From assembly GCA_030637205.1 (NCBI GenBank), contig DAOVVL010000161.1, positions 1 through 5,313 of the forward strand: a stretch of DNA of 5,313 nt, read 5' to 3'. Source of the stretch: Thalassospiraceae bacterium (GTDB lineage Bacteria > Pseudomonadota > Alphaproteobacteria > Rhodospirillales > Magnetovibrionaceae). Positions 1 through 5,313 of the stretch are shown here, piece after piece. The position numbers and the translations under genes are program-made. Below the pieces are notes generated by a model, which worked only from the letters and a program-made list of their open reading frames with translations, was not told the origin of the DNA and ran no database searches. How positions within the stretch are numbered: the first letter of the stretch is position 1; each line of letters begins with the position of its first letter.

Positions 1-986
1 ACCAGTTCGTAATTCTTTTCGACATTTGCAGGGATGGTTTGCGGCATCGCCGAAGGTTCCGCTTTTTCTGCCGACTTTGTCTTTGCCTTTGCTTTTGGCT
101 TGTTTGTTTGTGCAACCGGCGGCGGCGCATCAAAGCCTTGTGCCACCATGCGGTTGAGCATCGATTTGAAACCATGCAGCTGCAAAAACGCCATCATCTT
201 GGCGGGATCAGCTTCGTGCAACACGAAGTCTTCCAGCGCCATGGTGACAGGCACTTCTTTTTCCAGTGTCACCAGCCGTCTGGATACGCGCGCCTGGTCG
301 GCTTGTTCGATCAGGCGTTCGCGGCGCTTGGTCTGTTTGATGTTTGCAGCATTGGCCAGCACACCATCCAGATCGCCGTATTCGTTGATCAACAGCGCCG
401 CCGTTTTGACCCCAATGCCTTCGACACCGGGCACGTTATCGGATGAATCGCCCGCCAGCGCCTGCACGTCGATCACCCGATCGGGCCCAACGCCAAACTT
501 TTCCATAACCTCATCTGGGCCGATGCGTCGGTTTTTCATGGCGTCCAACATGGTGACGCCGGGGCCGACCAGTTGCATCAGGTCTTTATCGGATGAAACG
601 ATGGTGACTTCCACGCCCTGTTCACGCGCCAGGCGCGCGTACGTTGCGATCAGGTCGTCGGCTTCATAGCCTTCCATATCAACCGATTTCAAATCCATGG
701 CATCGACCGCATCGCGCACCAGCTGAAACTGGGGGATCAGGTCATCGGGCGCGGGTGGACGATGGGCTTTGTAATCGGGATAAAAATCATTGCGAAAGGT
801 TTTGCGCGCCCGGTCCAGCACCACGGCGATGGCATCGGCGTCGGTATCTTCGACCAGCTTGAGGATCATCTTGGTAAACCCATACACCGCACCCACGGGT
901 GTGCCTTCGGGATTGGTCATGGGTGGCAGGGCGTGATAGGCGCGAAAAATGAACCCCGAACCGTCGATCAGAAAAAGGTGCTTCAT
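1..986 (-). CDS. polA: DNA polymerase I, N-terminal part (5'-3' exonuclease domain), partial
   Basis: DNA polymerase I removes RNA primers and fills gaps in lagging-strand replication and excision repair. Reading from the ATG at 986, 328 complete codons are open and run off the left edge. The start MKHLFLIDGSG is the typical PolA opening. Metal-binding residues of the 5' nuclease are visible: D8, D58 (in VVLD), the EADD cluster at 108-111 and SDKD at 132-135, followed by the helix-hairpin-helix segment GDSSDNVPGVEGIG (179-192). After the nuclease domain (about 1-275) comes a Pro/Lys/Ala-rich linker (about 287-312), then a segment ending NYELV that looks like the start of the 3'-5' exonuclease domain. 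That domain and the polymerase domain lie outside the window, so I cannot say whether the proofreading site is intact. A GGAG Shine-Dalgarno at 991-994 lies 4 nt before the ATG, supporting this start. The gene follows the zinc-finger gene by 28 bp and is probably in the same transcript. Confidence 0.97.
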   Translation of the reverse strand, partial: MKHLFLIDGSGFIFRAYHALPPMTNPEGTPVGAVYGFTKMILKLVEDTDADAIAVVLDRARKTFRNDFYPDYKAHRPPAPDDLIPQFQLVRDAVDAMDLKSVDMEGYEADDLIATYARLAREQGVEVTIVSSDKDLMQLVGPGVTMLDAMKNRRIGPDEVMEKFGVGPDRVIDVQALAGDSSDNVPGVEGIGVKTAALLINEYGDLDGVLANAANIKQTKRRERLIEQADQARVSRRLVTLEKEVPVTMALEDFVLHEADPAKMMAFLQLHGFKSMLNRMVAQGFDAPPPVAQTNKPKAKAKTKSAEKAEPSAMPQTIPANVEKNYEL

Positions 987-1014
987 GTTGCTCCAGATTT
1001 AAAGTGTCGTGGTT

Positions 1015-1221
1015 TTAGTGATGGCCGGAAAGATCGGCGTTTGGGTCCAGCTGGAAGGTTTGCGCACAATATGGGCAATCCGCCGTGCCTATTGACGGGT
1101 CGATCTTGATATAGACCTTTGGGTGGCCGCTGGTGTCGCCTTTTCCGGCGCACGCCACCGTGGTGGTTTCAACTGTGATCGGGCCATCGCTGGGCGTCGA
1201 TGATTTGGCTGGCTCTGACAT
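1015..1221 (-). CDS. Zinc-finger domain-containing protein (zf-CHCC / NDUFS6-like)
   Basis: A 68-residue cytoplasmic protein with the zf-CHCC pattern: C24, then GHPKVYI with H33, then CPYC with C49 and C52. These four residues should bind one zinc. The family is related to the accessory complex I subunit NDUFS6; bacterial members are mostly uncharacterised, so no specific function is claimed. The N-terminal ~20 residues are Ser/Pro-rich and probably disordered. The frame is open to 1293, but the ATG at 1221 is preferred because a perfect GGAGGT (complement of 1231-1236) lies 9 nt upstream, and the extra N-terminal residues look like untranslated leader. The TAA stop is at 1015-1017, and polA starts 28 bp downstream on the same strand, suggesting an operon. 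Recognition of the family is firm; the role is unknown. Confidence 0.92.
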   Translation of the reverse strand: MSEPAKSSTPSDGPITVETTTVACAGKGDTSGHPKVYIKIDPSIGTADCPYCAQTFQLDPNADLSGHH

Positions 1222-1230
1222 TTGGATGGA

Positions 1231-1236
1231 ACCTCC
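1231..1236 (-). promoter_or_regulatory. Shine-Dalgarno site of the zf-CHCC gene
   Basis: On the minus strand the sequence reads GGAGGT, nine bases before the ATG at 1221. It is the strongest ribosome-binding site in the window and decides the start of the zinc-finger gene against the longer frame beginning at 1293. Confidence 0.8.
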
Positions 1237-1256
1237 GCTTTTTTCCGTGATTATTG

Positions 1257-1271
1257 CGGGCAGGTCGCCCG
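1257..1271 (-). other. Small hairpin in the presumed leader of the zf-CHCC/polA transcript
   Basis: CGGGC (1257-1261) and GCCCG (1267-1271) form a perfect 5-bp GC stem around a 5-nt loop. It lies 20-35 nt upstream of the Shine-Dalgarno of the zinc-finger gene. No T-run follows on the minus strand, so it is not an obvious terminator. It may be a leader structure or chance. I found no convincing -35/-10 pair for this minus-strand transcript. Confidence 0.3.
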
Positions 1272-1348
1272 GATTGCTACGTAATATGTACACTTGCGAA
1301 CCCGGCTTTGGGTACTACATTTATAGCCACAGATCGCCTGAGGTGCAG

Positions 1349-1377
1349 TTGACCCGCCCTACCCCTGATGATACCGA
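1349..1377 (+). promoter_or_regulatory. Candidate sigma70-like promoter for the ABC ATPase gene
   Basis: TTGACC (1349-1354) matches five of six bases of the -35 consensus. After a 17-bp spacer comes TACCGA (1372-1377), a weak -10, preceded by TG at 1369-1370 in the extended -10 position. Transcription would begin near 1384, giving a leader of about 100 nt that carries the palindrome and tandem repeats. The -10 is poor, so this is tentative. Confidence 0.3.
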
Positions 1378-1390
1378 TTGGCGGGCTGGT

Positions 1391-1402
1391 TGCAACGTTG
1401 CA
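1391..1402. promoter_or_regulatory. Perfect 12-bp palindrome TGCAACGTTGCA, possible operator
   Basis: The sequence is its own reverse complement over all 12 bases. The central CG with flanking AA/TT, and TG/CA at the outer ends, resembles the general form of LacI/GalR-family operators. It would lie just downstream of the candidate promoter start near 1384, a normal position for a repressor. No regulator gene is present in the window, so the binding protein is unknown. Confidence 0.35.
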
Positions 1403-1423
1403 CGAAACCCTGATGAAAGGGCC

Positions 1424-1438
1424 AAAGCCTTAGGCTTT
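1424..1438. repeat. Inverted repeat AAAGCCT-T-AGGCTTT
   Basis: Two perfect 7-bp arms flank a single T at 1431. The right arm is also the beginning of the first tandem repeat copy, so the inverted and direct repeats share bases. In RNA it could form a 5-bp stem with a 5-nt loop. It may be an operator-like site or a by-product of the repeat. Confidence 0.5.
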
Positions 1439-1476
1439 AACCCGGCTTTAACCCAGGCTTTAACCCAGGCTTTAAC
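1432..1476 (+). repeat. Four-copy ~12-bp tandem repeat (AGGCTTTAACCC)
   Basis: Copies lie at 1432-1443, 1444-1454 (lacking the first A, so 11 bp), 1455-1466 and a partial copy at 1467-1476. The array ends eight bases before the ATG at 1484. Each copy contains TTTAAC. Spacing of 11-12 bp is close to one helical turn, so the motifs would fall on roughly the same face of the DNA. It occupies the place where a Shine-Dalgarno would normally be. Confidence 0.9.
1437..1452 (+). promoter_or_regulatory. CtrA-like box TTAA-N7-TTAAC
   Basis: TTAA at 1437-1440 and TTAAC at 1448-1452 are separated by exactly seven bases, which is the published full CtrA binding form in Caulobacter and other alphaproteobacteria. 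Two further TTAAC half-sites follow at 1460-1464 and 1472-1476, each with an eight-base gap. The seven-base spacing exists only because the second repeat copy is one base short. Binding here, 32-47 bases before the start codon, would be expected to repress if the promoter at 1349-1377 is used, or to activate a start site close to the ATG. Binding by CtrA is inferred from the pattern alone. Confidence 0.45.
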
Positions 1477-1483
1477 ATTGAAT

Positions 1484-2461
1484 ATGACTGACCCAGAAAA
1501 CCACAATTTGCCAAAAAACGCCGTTGAAGTCCGCGACCTTGAAAAGGTCTACCGCGGATCTAACGGCGCAGAGGGGCACCGGGCGCTGAAAAAGGTTTCG
1601 CTGGAAATTCCCCGCGGATCATTCTTTGGCCTGCTCGGCCCCAACGGCGCCGGCAAATCAACGCTGATCAATATTCTGGCGGGGCTGGTCAACAAAACAT
1701 CGGGCGAGGCACTTATCTGGGGTTATGACACGGTCAATGAAATGCGTGCCGCGCGCCGTTCCATCGGCGTGGTGCCCCAGGAGCTGAATCTGGACCCGTT
1801 TTTCACGCCACGTGAATTGCTCGACCTGCACGCTGGCCTTTACGGTGTGCCCAAGGCTGAGCGCCGCACCGAAGAAATTCTCGACGCCGTGGGCCTGCTG
1901 GACAAGGCCGATGCCTATGCCCGCACGCTTTCAGGTGGCATGCGCCGCCGCTTGCTGGTGGCCAAGGCGCTGGTCCACAACCCACCGGTTCTGGTCCTGG
2001 ATGAGCCGACCGCAGGTGTTGATGTGGAATTGCGCCGCCAGCTTTGGCAATACGTGCGCCAATTAAACGAAGCCGGAACCACGGTATTGCTGACCACCCA
2101 CTATCTGGAAGAAGCCGAGGAACTGTGCGACCGCATTGCCATTATCAATCACGGCCGGGTGGTGGCGTGTGATACTACAGCCAACTTGCTGCAGCGTCTT
2201 GATTCCAAGCGTGTGCATGTGACCTTGCGCGAAGATATCGACGCCATCCCGGACGCCCTCAAGCGTTTCGATGTAACTTTAAGCGAGGGCCGCGAGCTGG
2301 AATTCCAGTACCAACCCAGCAAGATGCGCTCGGGTGAAATTGTCGATGCGGTTCGCGACGCAGGGCTCCGGTTCGCCGAGATCGCGACCAAAGAGCCGGA
2401 ACTGGAAGACGTGTTTGTCCAGCTGACCAGCATGAATGAAGACCCTGAGGCCCCTGCGTAG
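1484..2461 (+). CDS. ABC-2 type transporter ATP-binding protein (YadG-like)
   Basis: A 325-residue cytoplasmic ATPase that should drive an ABC-2 export permease by ATP hydrolysis. Motifs in order: Walker A GPNGAGKST (52-60), Q-loop Q99 in VVPQE, signature LSGGM (149-153), Walker B VLVLDEPT (169-176) with catalytic E174, D-loop AGVD (177-180) and H-loop H206 in LLTTH. All catalytic residues are present. The wording DEPTAGVDVELRR and TTHYLEEAEELCDRI closely resembles E. coli YadG. A C-terminal domain of about 95 residues follows, as is usual in ABC-2 ATPases, ending in the ELEDVFVQL motif. The substrate cannot be deduced. No permease (YadH-like) gene is adjacent: the zinc-finger gene lies divergently upstream, and an uncertain small ORF lies downstream. 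The frame is open back to 1133, but that part overlaps the zinc-finger gene and the repeats and looks non-coding. ATG 1484 has no good Shine-Dalgarno; an in-frame TTG at 1478 is the alternative, with AGG eight bases before it. Confidence 0.95.
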   Translation: MTDPENHNLPKNAVEVRDLEKVYRGSNGAEGHRALKKVSLEIPRGSFFGLLGPNGAGKSTLINILAGLVNKTSGEALIWGYDTVNEMRAARRSIGVVPQELNLDPFFTPRELLDLHAGLYGVPKAERRTEEILDAVGLLDKADAYARTLSGGMRRRLLVAKALVHNPPVLVLDEPTAGVDVELRRQLWQYVRQLNEAGTTVLLTTHYLEEAEELCDRIAIINHGRVVACDTTANLLQRLDSKRVHVTLREDIDAIPDALKRFDVTLSEGRELEFQYQPSKMRSGEIVDAVRDAGLRFAEIATKEPELEDVFVQLTSMNEDPEAPA

Positions 2462-2469
2462 GCCTAAGC

Positions 2470-2500
2470 GATGCACACGTAAAACGTGTGTAAGCGCATC
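2470..2500 (+). terminator. Hairpin after the ABC ATPase gene, possible terminator
   Basis: CACACGT (2474-2480) and ACGTGTG (2484-2490) are perfect 7-bp arms around AAA, and outer GATG (2470-2473) can pair with CATC (2497-2500) across a bulge. It begins nine bases after the stop codon. No T-run follows, so it is not a standard rho-independent terminator; it may protect the mRNA 3' end or assist rho-dependent termination. Confidence 0.4.
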
Positions 2501-2763
2501 ATCTAAACATTTCCCAACCAGGTTTTCATATTCGCCTATGCACTTTCGCGCAGAAGTCTGCCGTTGTAAATCAATCGCAAGAAAGTTCAATTCATAATTG
2601 CATCAGACTACTTGACGCCACCTAAGGCGGCAGCGCAAAGTAGAGCGATTCTAAAGTTGTATAAGCAAAATGGCTGCCCATGCTTTTTGTAACCAACCAA
2701 TATATTAACACGTGGAATGAACTTCTCCGACGCGCGCCCGCCGATGAACGCGGTGGCGAAGAC
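2501..2763. other. Intergenic stretch without a supported gene
   Basis: Between the ATPase hairpin and the small ORF the sequence is relatively AT-rich up to about 2720 and contains no ORF I can support. Minor structures are a CAATT-CAT-AATTG inverted repeat at 2588-2600 and a TTGACG at 2612-2617 with no matching -10 at normal spacing. From about 2720 the DNA becomes GC-rich and third-position-biased in more than one frame, so the small gene downstream may begin earlier than annotated. Confidence 0.5.
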
Positions 2764-2964
2764 ATGGATGGTGGCGAGGCCAACCATGAAAAGGAACGGC
2801 TGGTTCACCAAAACCTGCGCTACACGATGTGCATCGCCAATCAATTAAGTATCGCAATTGTTAAAGCCAAACCCAATTGCAATATTTGTTCAACCCCCAA
2901 TGCCTGCCATGAACTGGTGGCCGAGGTTGAACGCCACATCAAAAGTCTTCGCGAAGATAATTAG
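2764..2964 (+). CDS. Possible small cysteine-containing hypothetical protein
   Basis: I do not recognise this 66-residue protein. From ATG 2764 the N-terminal half is hydrophilic and charged, followed by two probable helices around LVHQNLRYTMCIANQLSIAI and ELVAEVERHIKSLRE. Between them is CNICSTPNAC, a C-x2-C-x5-C pattern, with one further Cys earlier (four in all), so metal binding is possible. GGTGG (2752-2756) lies seven bases before this ATG and can act as a weak Shine-Dalgarno. The frame is open upstream to an ATG at 2680 (94 residues), which has no Shine-Dalgarno and a first half rich in AT-type codons. The TAG at 2962-2964 lies ten bases from the stop of the convergent kinase gene, the kind of packing expected for a real gene. 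Two other frames overlap this stretch and also look partly coding, so the call is uncertain. Confidence 0.42.
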   Translation: MDGGEANHEKERLVHQNLRYTMCIANQLSIAIVKAKPNCNICSTPNACHELVAEVERHIKSLREDN

Positions 2965-2967
2965 ATT

Positions 2968-3000
2968 TAGGGCCTCACCCGACGGTTCCGGTAAGGGCCG
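2968..3000. terminator. Imperfect inverted repeat at the convergent gene ends
   Basis: GGCC-T-CACC (2971-2980 region) can pair imperfectly with GGT-AAGGGCC (2990-2999 region), covering the last codons and stop of the kinase gene. Only ten bases separate the two convergent stop codons, so a shared bidirectional terminator would have to lie here. There is no clear T-run on either strand; evidence is weak. Confidence 0.2.
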
Positions 3001-5313
3001 TATCTGATGGTTGGACAACGCGTTCCTTGGGCAAGTAAAATCTGATGGTCGTGCCCATACCGATGCTGCTGTCGATTTCCAGATAACCGCCATGCTGTTC
3101 GATCAGCTTGACGCTCAAAGGAAGGCCAAGGCCGGTACCATCGTTCTTGCGGTTCAGGCCGCCATCGACCTGACCGAATTCGCTGAGCGCAATAACCACA
3201 TCGTCACTATCCATGCCAATTCCGGTGTCCGTTATTTCACAAACAACCCCGCCCGCATCAGATTTGGCGGCTTTCAGAAGAACCTTGCCGCCGGGGTCGG
3301 TGAACTTGACCGCATTGGAAAGCAGGTTCAGCAATATCTGTTTCATGCGCCTTTCGTCAATCAAGACCATGGGCAAGTCTTCGGCCAGTTCCAGCCCGAC
3401 AGTAATGGAAGATTCCAGCGCCCTGACTTCGACCAGTCGAACCGCGCTTTGCATTATGTTTTTTAGGTCACACGTACTTTCATTCAGATCCAATCTTCCG
3501 GCTTCGATGGCGGACACATCCAGAATATCGTTGATCAATTCGAGAAGATGGGTGCCGGAATAATAGATGTCCTTGGCATATTCATCGTATTTTTCATGGC
3601 CCAGCGGGCCATATAGATGGAAAATGAACGCTTCGGAAAAGCCGATCACAGCGTTGAGCGGGGTTCTGAGTTCGTGGCTCATATTGGCCAGCAATTCAGA
3701 CTTGGCCTTGTTGGCAATATCGGTTTGGCGAAGCGCATCGTGCATTTTTTGTTCTGTGTTCTTACGATCGGTGATGTCCTGATGTGATGAAACAAAATTG
3801 GAAATGATCCCGCTGGAATCAAAGATGGGGGAAACGGTAACTTCAGACCAGAACGAGGTTCCATCCTTGCGCCGGTCCTGGTATTGGCCACGCCAGACCT
3901 TGCCTGAACTCACAGTTTCCCATAATTGTTCATGCAATTCTTTGGCCGTATCAGGGTGGCGCAATACGCTGGATGTTTGACCCGCCACTTCGCTCAACTC
4001 ATAACCCGTTAACTTGGTGAACTGGCGGTTCACATATTCGATCCGGCCATTGGCATCTGTAATAAAGGTCATATCACCGCTTTGTTCCACGGCCATGGAA
4101 AGTTTACGCAAATCGTGGGTGCGTTCTTTTACATTCTGCTTAAGGTTTTCATTCACCTGTTGCTGTTGACCGCGCGAGCGCAACATTTGAAGCCCCAGAA
4201 CAATGTTGCTAGCCAGCGCCTGAAGGATCTGTATTTCATGATCATCAAAAGAGCCCACGGTGCGCCCATAACAAGTAAACACCCCAAACACCCGACCGCC
4301 CAGCTTCAACGGAATGGTAATCCCGGAATTCAGGCCCCGTTTCAGGGCGTCATCGCGCCACGGGGCAAAACCTTTAGATTTGTTGATATTGTTTGCAACG
4401 ACGGTTTCACCGGAACGTATGGCGCGGCCGATAGGGCCGTTTCCTTCGGGAATGTCTGCGTATGAAACGGTAATGCCCTCAAGGTAGTCGGCATTTAATT
4501 CCGACCATGCAGCGGGCTCCACGGTTTTACTGCCATCGTCTTGTGTCAGGCCGATCCACGCAAGGCCGAAATCGCCTATGCCAACGACCCATTCGGCAAT
4601 TTCAAACAGAAATTCTTTTTCATTTCTGGCTTCGAGTGCCGCCGCCGTACACTTGGTTAACATCAACTGGGCTGTGTATTGCCGATTTGACTTTTGTTTA
4701 TCCGCAACATTTTGCCGTTGGTACAAATAGATCCCGGCAATCAAGGTAAGCATCAAAAATGAAACCAGCAATGTGATCAACGCCTGGGTATTGGCAAACT
4801 GACGCTGGTCCTGATAAATGACTCCCTTCAGGCGAATTTCCGCCACATCAATTTTTTCGATGATTTGGTAATAAAGCTGGTCAAACTCTTCATCAATTTC
4901 TGAGCCGGGCATACTGGCCACACGGTTCGCTAACCGCGTGTGGGTCATGTCTAAAAATAAATTCAGATCAACCTGGATACCATTAACTTGCGTCCGGAAA
5001 TTTTCATCCACGATCGGCACAAAAGTGCCTTCATGGTTTTTCCCGCCATCTAACAAGACGCTTGCATACCACTGGGCACTTTTGCCGTGTTCTTCTACCT
5101 GGTCCGTGTAATCATCACCGCTTGCCAGTTCTTCTTCAAGCCACAGGTGCGATTGCGCCAGATCAAACTTCACCATCTTCAGTGCATCGATGCTGGGTAC
5201 GTTGCGGGAAATCATTTTTTCAGAAGCGGTCTGGTCATAAACCAGAAATCCAATGATGGTCAGACACAACAACGACACGAAGCCCACCACATAGGTGAGC
5301 TTACCGGCAACGA
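2975..5313 (-). CDS. Membrane sensor histidine kinase (GAF-PAS-HisKA-HATPase), N-terminus truncated
   Basis: A two-component sensor kinase expected to autophosphorylate on His and pass phosphate to a separate response regulator. The frame is open to the right edge. A GTG at 5290 lies inside the first membrane helix, preceded by in-frame VAGKLTY, so the true start is probably just outside. Numbering from that GTG: TM1 to about 18; an extracytoplasmic, mostly helical region about 20-165; TM2 about 169-191; GAF about 205-370; a Gln/charged coiled-coil linker 374-398; PAS/PAC about 399-512; HisKA with SHELRTPLN (538-546, phospho-acceptor H539); HATPase_c with N-box LLNLLSNAVKFT (653-664), G1 DTGIGM (688-693), F-box EFGQ (704-707) and G2 GTGLGL (718-723). 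All catalytic boxes are intact. There is no C-terminal receiver and no response-regulator gene in the window. The HisKA wording (GFSEAF, GPLG..KYDEYAKDI, INDILDVSAIEAG) is typical of alphaproteobacterial PleC/DivJ/PdhS-like kinases, though such wording is shared widely. The ligand is unknown. Confidence 0.95.
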   Translation of the reverse strand, partial: VAGKLTYVVGFVSLLCLTIIGFLVYDQTASEKMISRNVPSIDALKMVKFDLAQSHLWLEEELASGDDYTDQVEEHGKSAQWYASVLLDGGKNHEGTFVPIVDENFRTQVNGIQVDLNLFLDMTHTRLANRVASMPGSEIDEEFDQLYYQIIEKIDVAEIRLKGVIYQDQRQFANTQALITLLVSFLMLTLIAGIYLYQRQNVADKQKSNRQYTAQLMLTKCTAAALEARNEKEFLFEIAEWVVGIGDFGLAWIGLTQDDGSKTVEPAAWSELNADYLEGITVSYADIPEGNGPIGRAIRSGETVVANNINKSKGFAPWRDDALKRGLNSGITIPLKLGGRVFGVFTCYGRTVGSFDDHEIQILQALASNIVLGLQMLRSRGQQQQVNENLKQNVKERTHDLRKLSMAVEQSGDMTFITDANGRIEYVNRQFTKLTGYELSEVAGQTSSVLRHPDTAKELHEQLWETVSSGKVWRGQYQDRRKDGTSFWSEVTVSPIFDSSGIISNFVSSHQDITDRKNTEQKMHDALRQTDIANKAKSELLANMSHELRTPLNAVIGFSEAFIFHLYGPLGHEKYDEYAKDIYYSGTHLLELINDILDVSAIEAGRLDLNESTCDLKNIMQSAVRLVEVRALESSITVGLELAEDLPMVLIDERRMKQILLNLLSNAVKFTDPGGKVLLKAAKSDAGGVVCEITDTGIGMDSDDVVIALSEFGQVDGGLNRKNDGTGLGLPLSVKLIEQHGGYLEIDSSIGMGTTIRFYLPKERVVQPSDTALTGTVG

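Noticed and set aside
34..669. Long plus-strand open frame (211 codons) and an overlapping one at 39-446
   Set aside because: They are antisense to polA, whose minus-strand reading gives unmistakable DNA polymerase I motifs over the same bases.
1133..1483. Upstream extension of the ABC ATPase frame (117 extra codons)
   Set aside because: It overlaps the zinc-finger gene on the other strand and the tandem repeats, and gives no family-like sequence; homology to YadG begins after ATG 1484.
2612..2646. TTGACG as a promoter for the small ORF
   Set aside because: No -10-like hexamer at 16-18 bp; the nearest candidates are more than 20 bp away.
2608..2844. Minus-strand 78-codon open frame starting with TTG
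   Set aside because: No recognisable motif and a TTG start; its codon bias can be explained as a mirror of the plus-strand frame. It remains a weak alternative to the small ORF.
2717..2848. 43-codon plus frame with high GC at third positions
   Set aside because: Very short, GGA directly against the ATG instead of a spaced Shine-Dalgarno, and the bias fades after about 20 codons.
2860..2868. GTTAAAGCC, reverse complement of the GGCTTTAAC repeat core
   Set aside because: A single 9-base match inside a possible coding region, without a second half-site at seven bases; probably chance.
2854..2880. GCAATTG / CAATTGC inverted repeat with 13-base spacer
   Set aside because: Lies within the small ORF and its arms are themselves built on the CAATTG palindrome; no other support for a site.
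5288..5290. GTG as the start of the histidine kinase
   Set aside because: It falls inside the first membrane helix, and the frame stays open with plausible coding (VAGKLTY) to the window edge, so the real start is outside.

Overview
The window reads as ordinary chromosomal DNA from an alphaproteobacterium, probably Rhodospirillales-like. The evidence is the wording of the histidine-kinase dimerisation domain, a zf-CHCC (NDUFS6-like) protein upstream of polA, and a CtrA-like TTAA-N7-TTAAC element. GC content is moderate (a little over 50% by eye). No transposase, integrase, CRISPR array, tRNA or rRNA was seen. The taxonomic call is inference.

Layout: (1) 1-986, minus strand: the 5' part of polA (DNA polymerase I), covering the 5'-3' exonuclease domain and a Lys/Ala-rich linker, cut by the left edge. 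(2) 1015-1221, minus: a 68-residue zf-CHCC zinc-finger protein 28 bp upstream of polA, probably co-transcribed with it. (3) 1222-1483: divergent intergenic region with a candidate sigma70-like promoter, a perfect 12-bp palindrome, a 15-bp inverted repeat and four ~12-bp tandem repeats. Each repeat carries TTAAC, and the first two form an exact TTAA-N7-TTAAC. (4) 1484-2461, plus: a YadG-type ABC-2 exporter ATPase with all catalytic motifs and no permease gene beside it. (5) 2462-2763: non-coding apart from a hairpin just after the ATPase stop. (6) 2764-2964, plus: a possible small cysteine-containing protein, uncertain. (7) 2975-5313, minus: a large membrane-bound hybrid-sensor-type histidine kinase without a receiver domain (TM, extracytoplasmic region, TM, GAF, PAS/PAC, HisKA, HATPase_c), whose N-terminus runs off the right edge.

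The genes do not form one pathway: replication/repair (polA), a small zinc protein, an export ATPase and a sensor kinase sit side by side. The most notable feature is the tandem TTAAC array directly before the ATPase start codon. It resembles a binding site for CtrA, the alphaproteobacterial cell-cycle regulator, and may put this transporter under cell-cycle or CtrA-type control. I did not find a convincing new multi-gene system.
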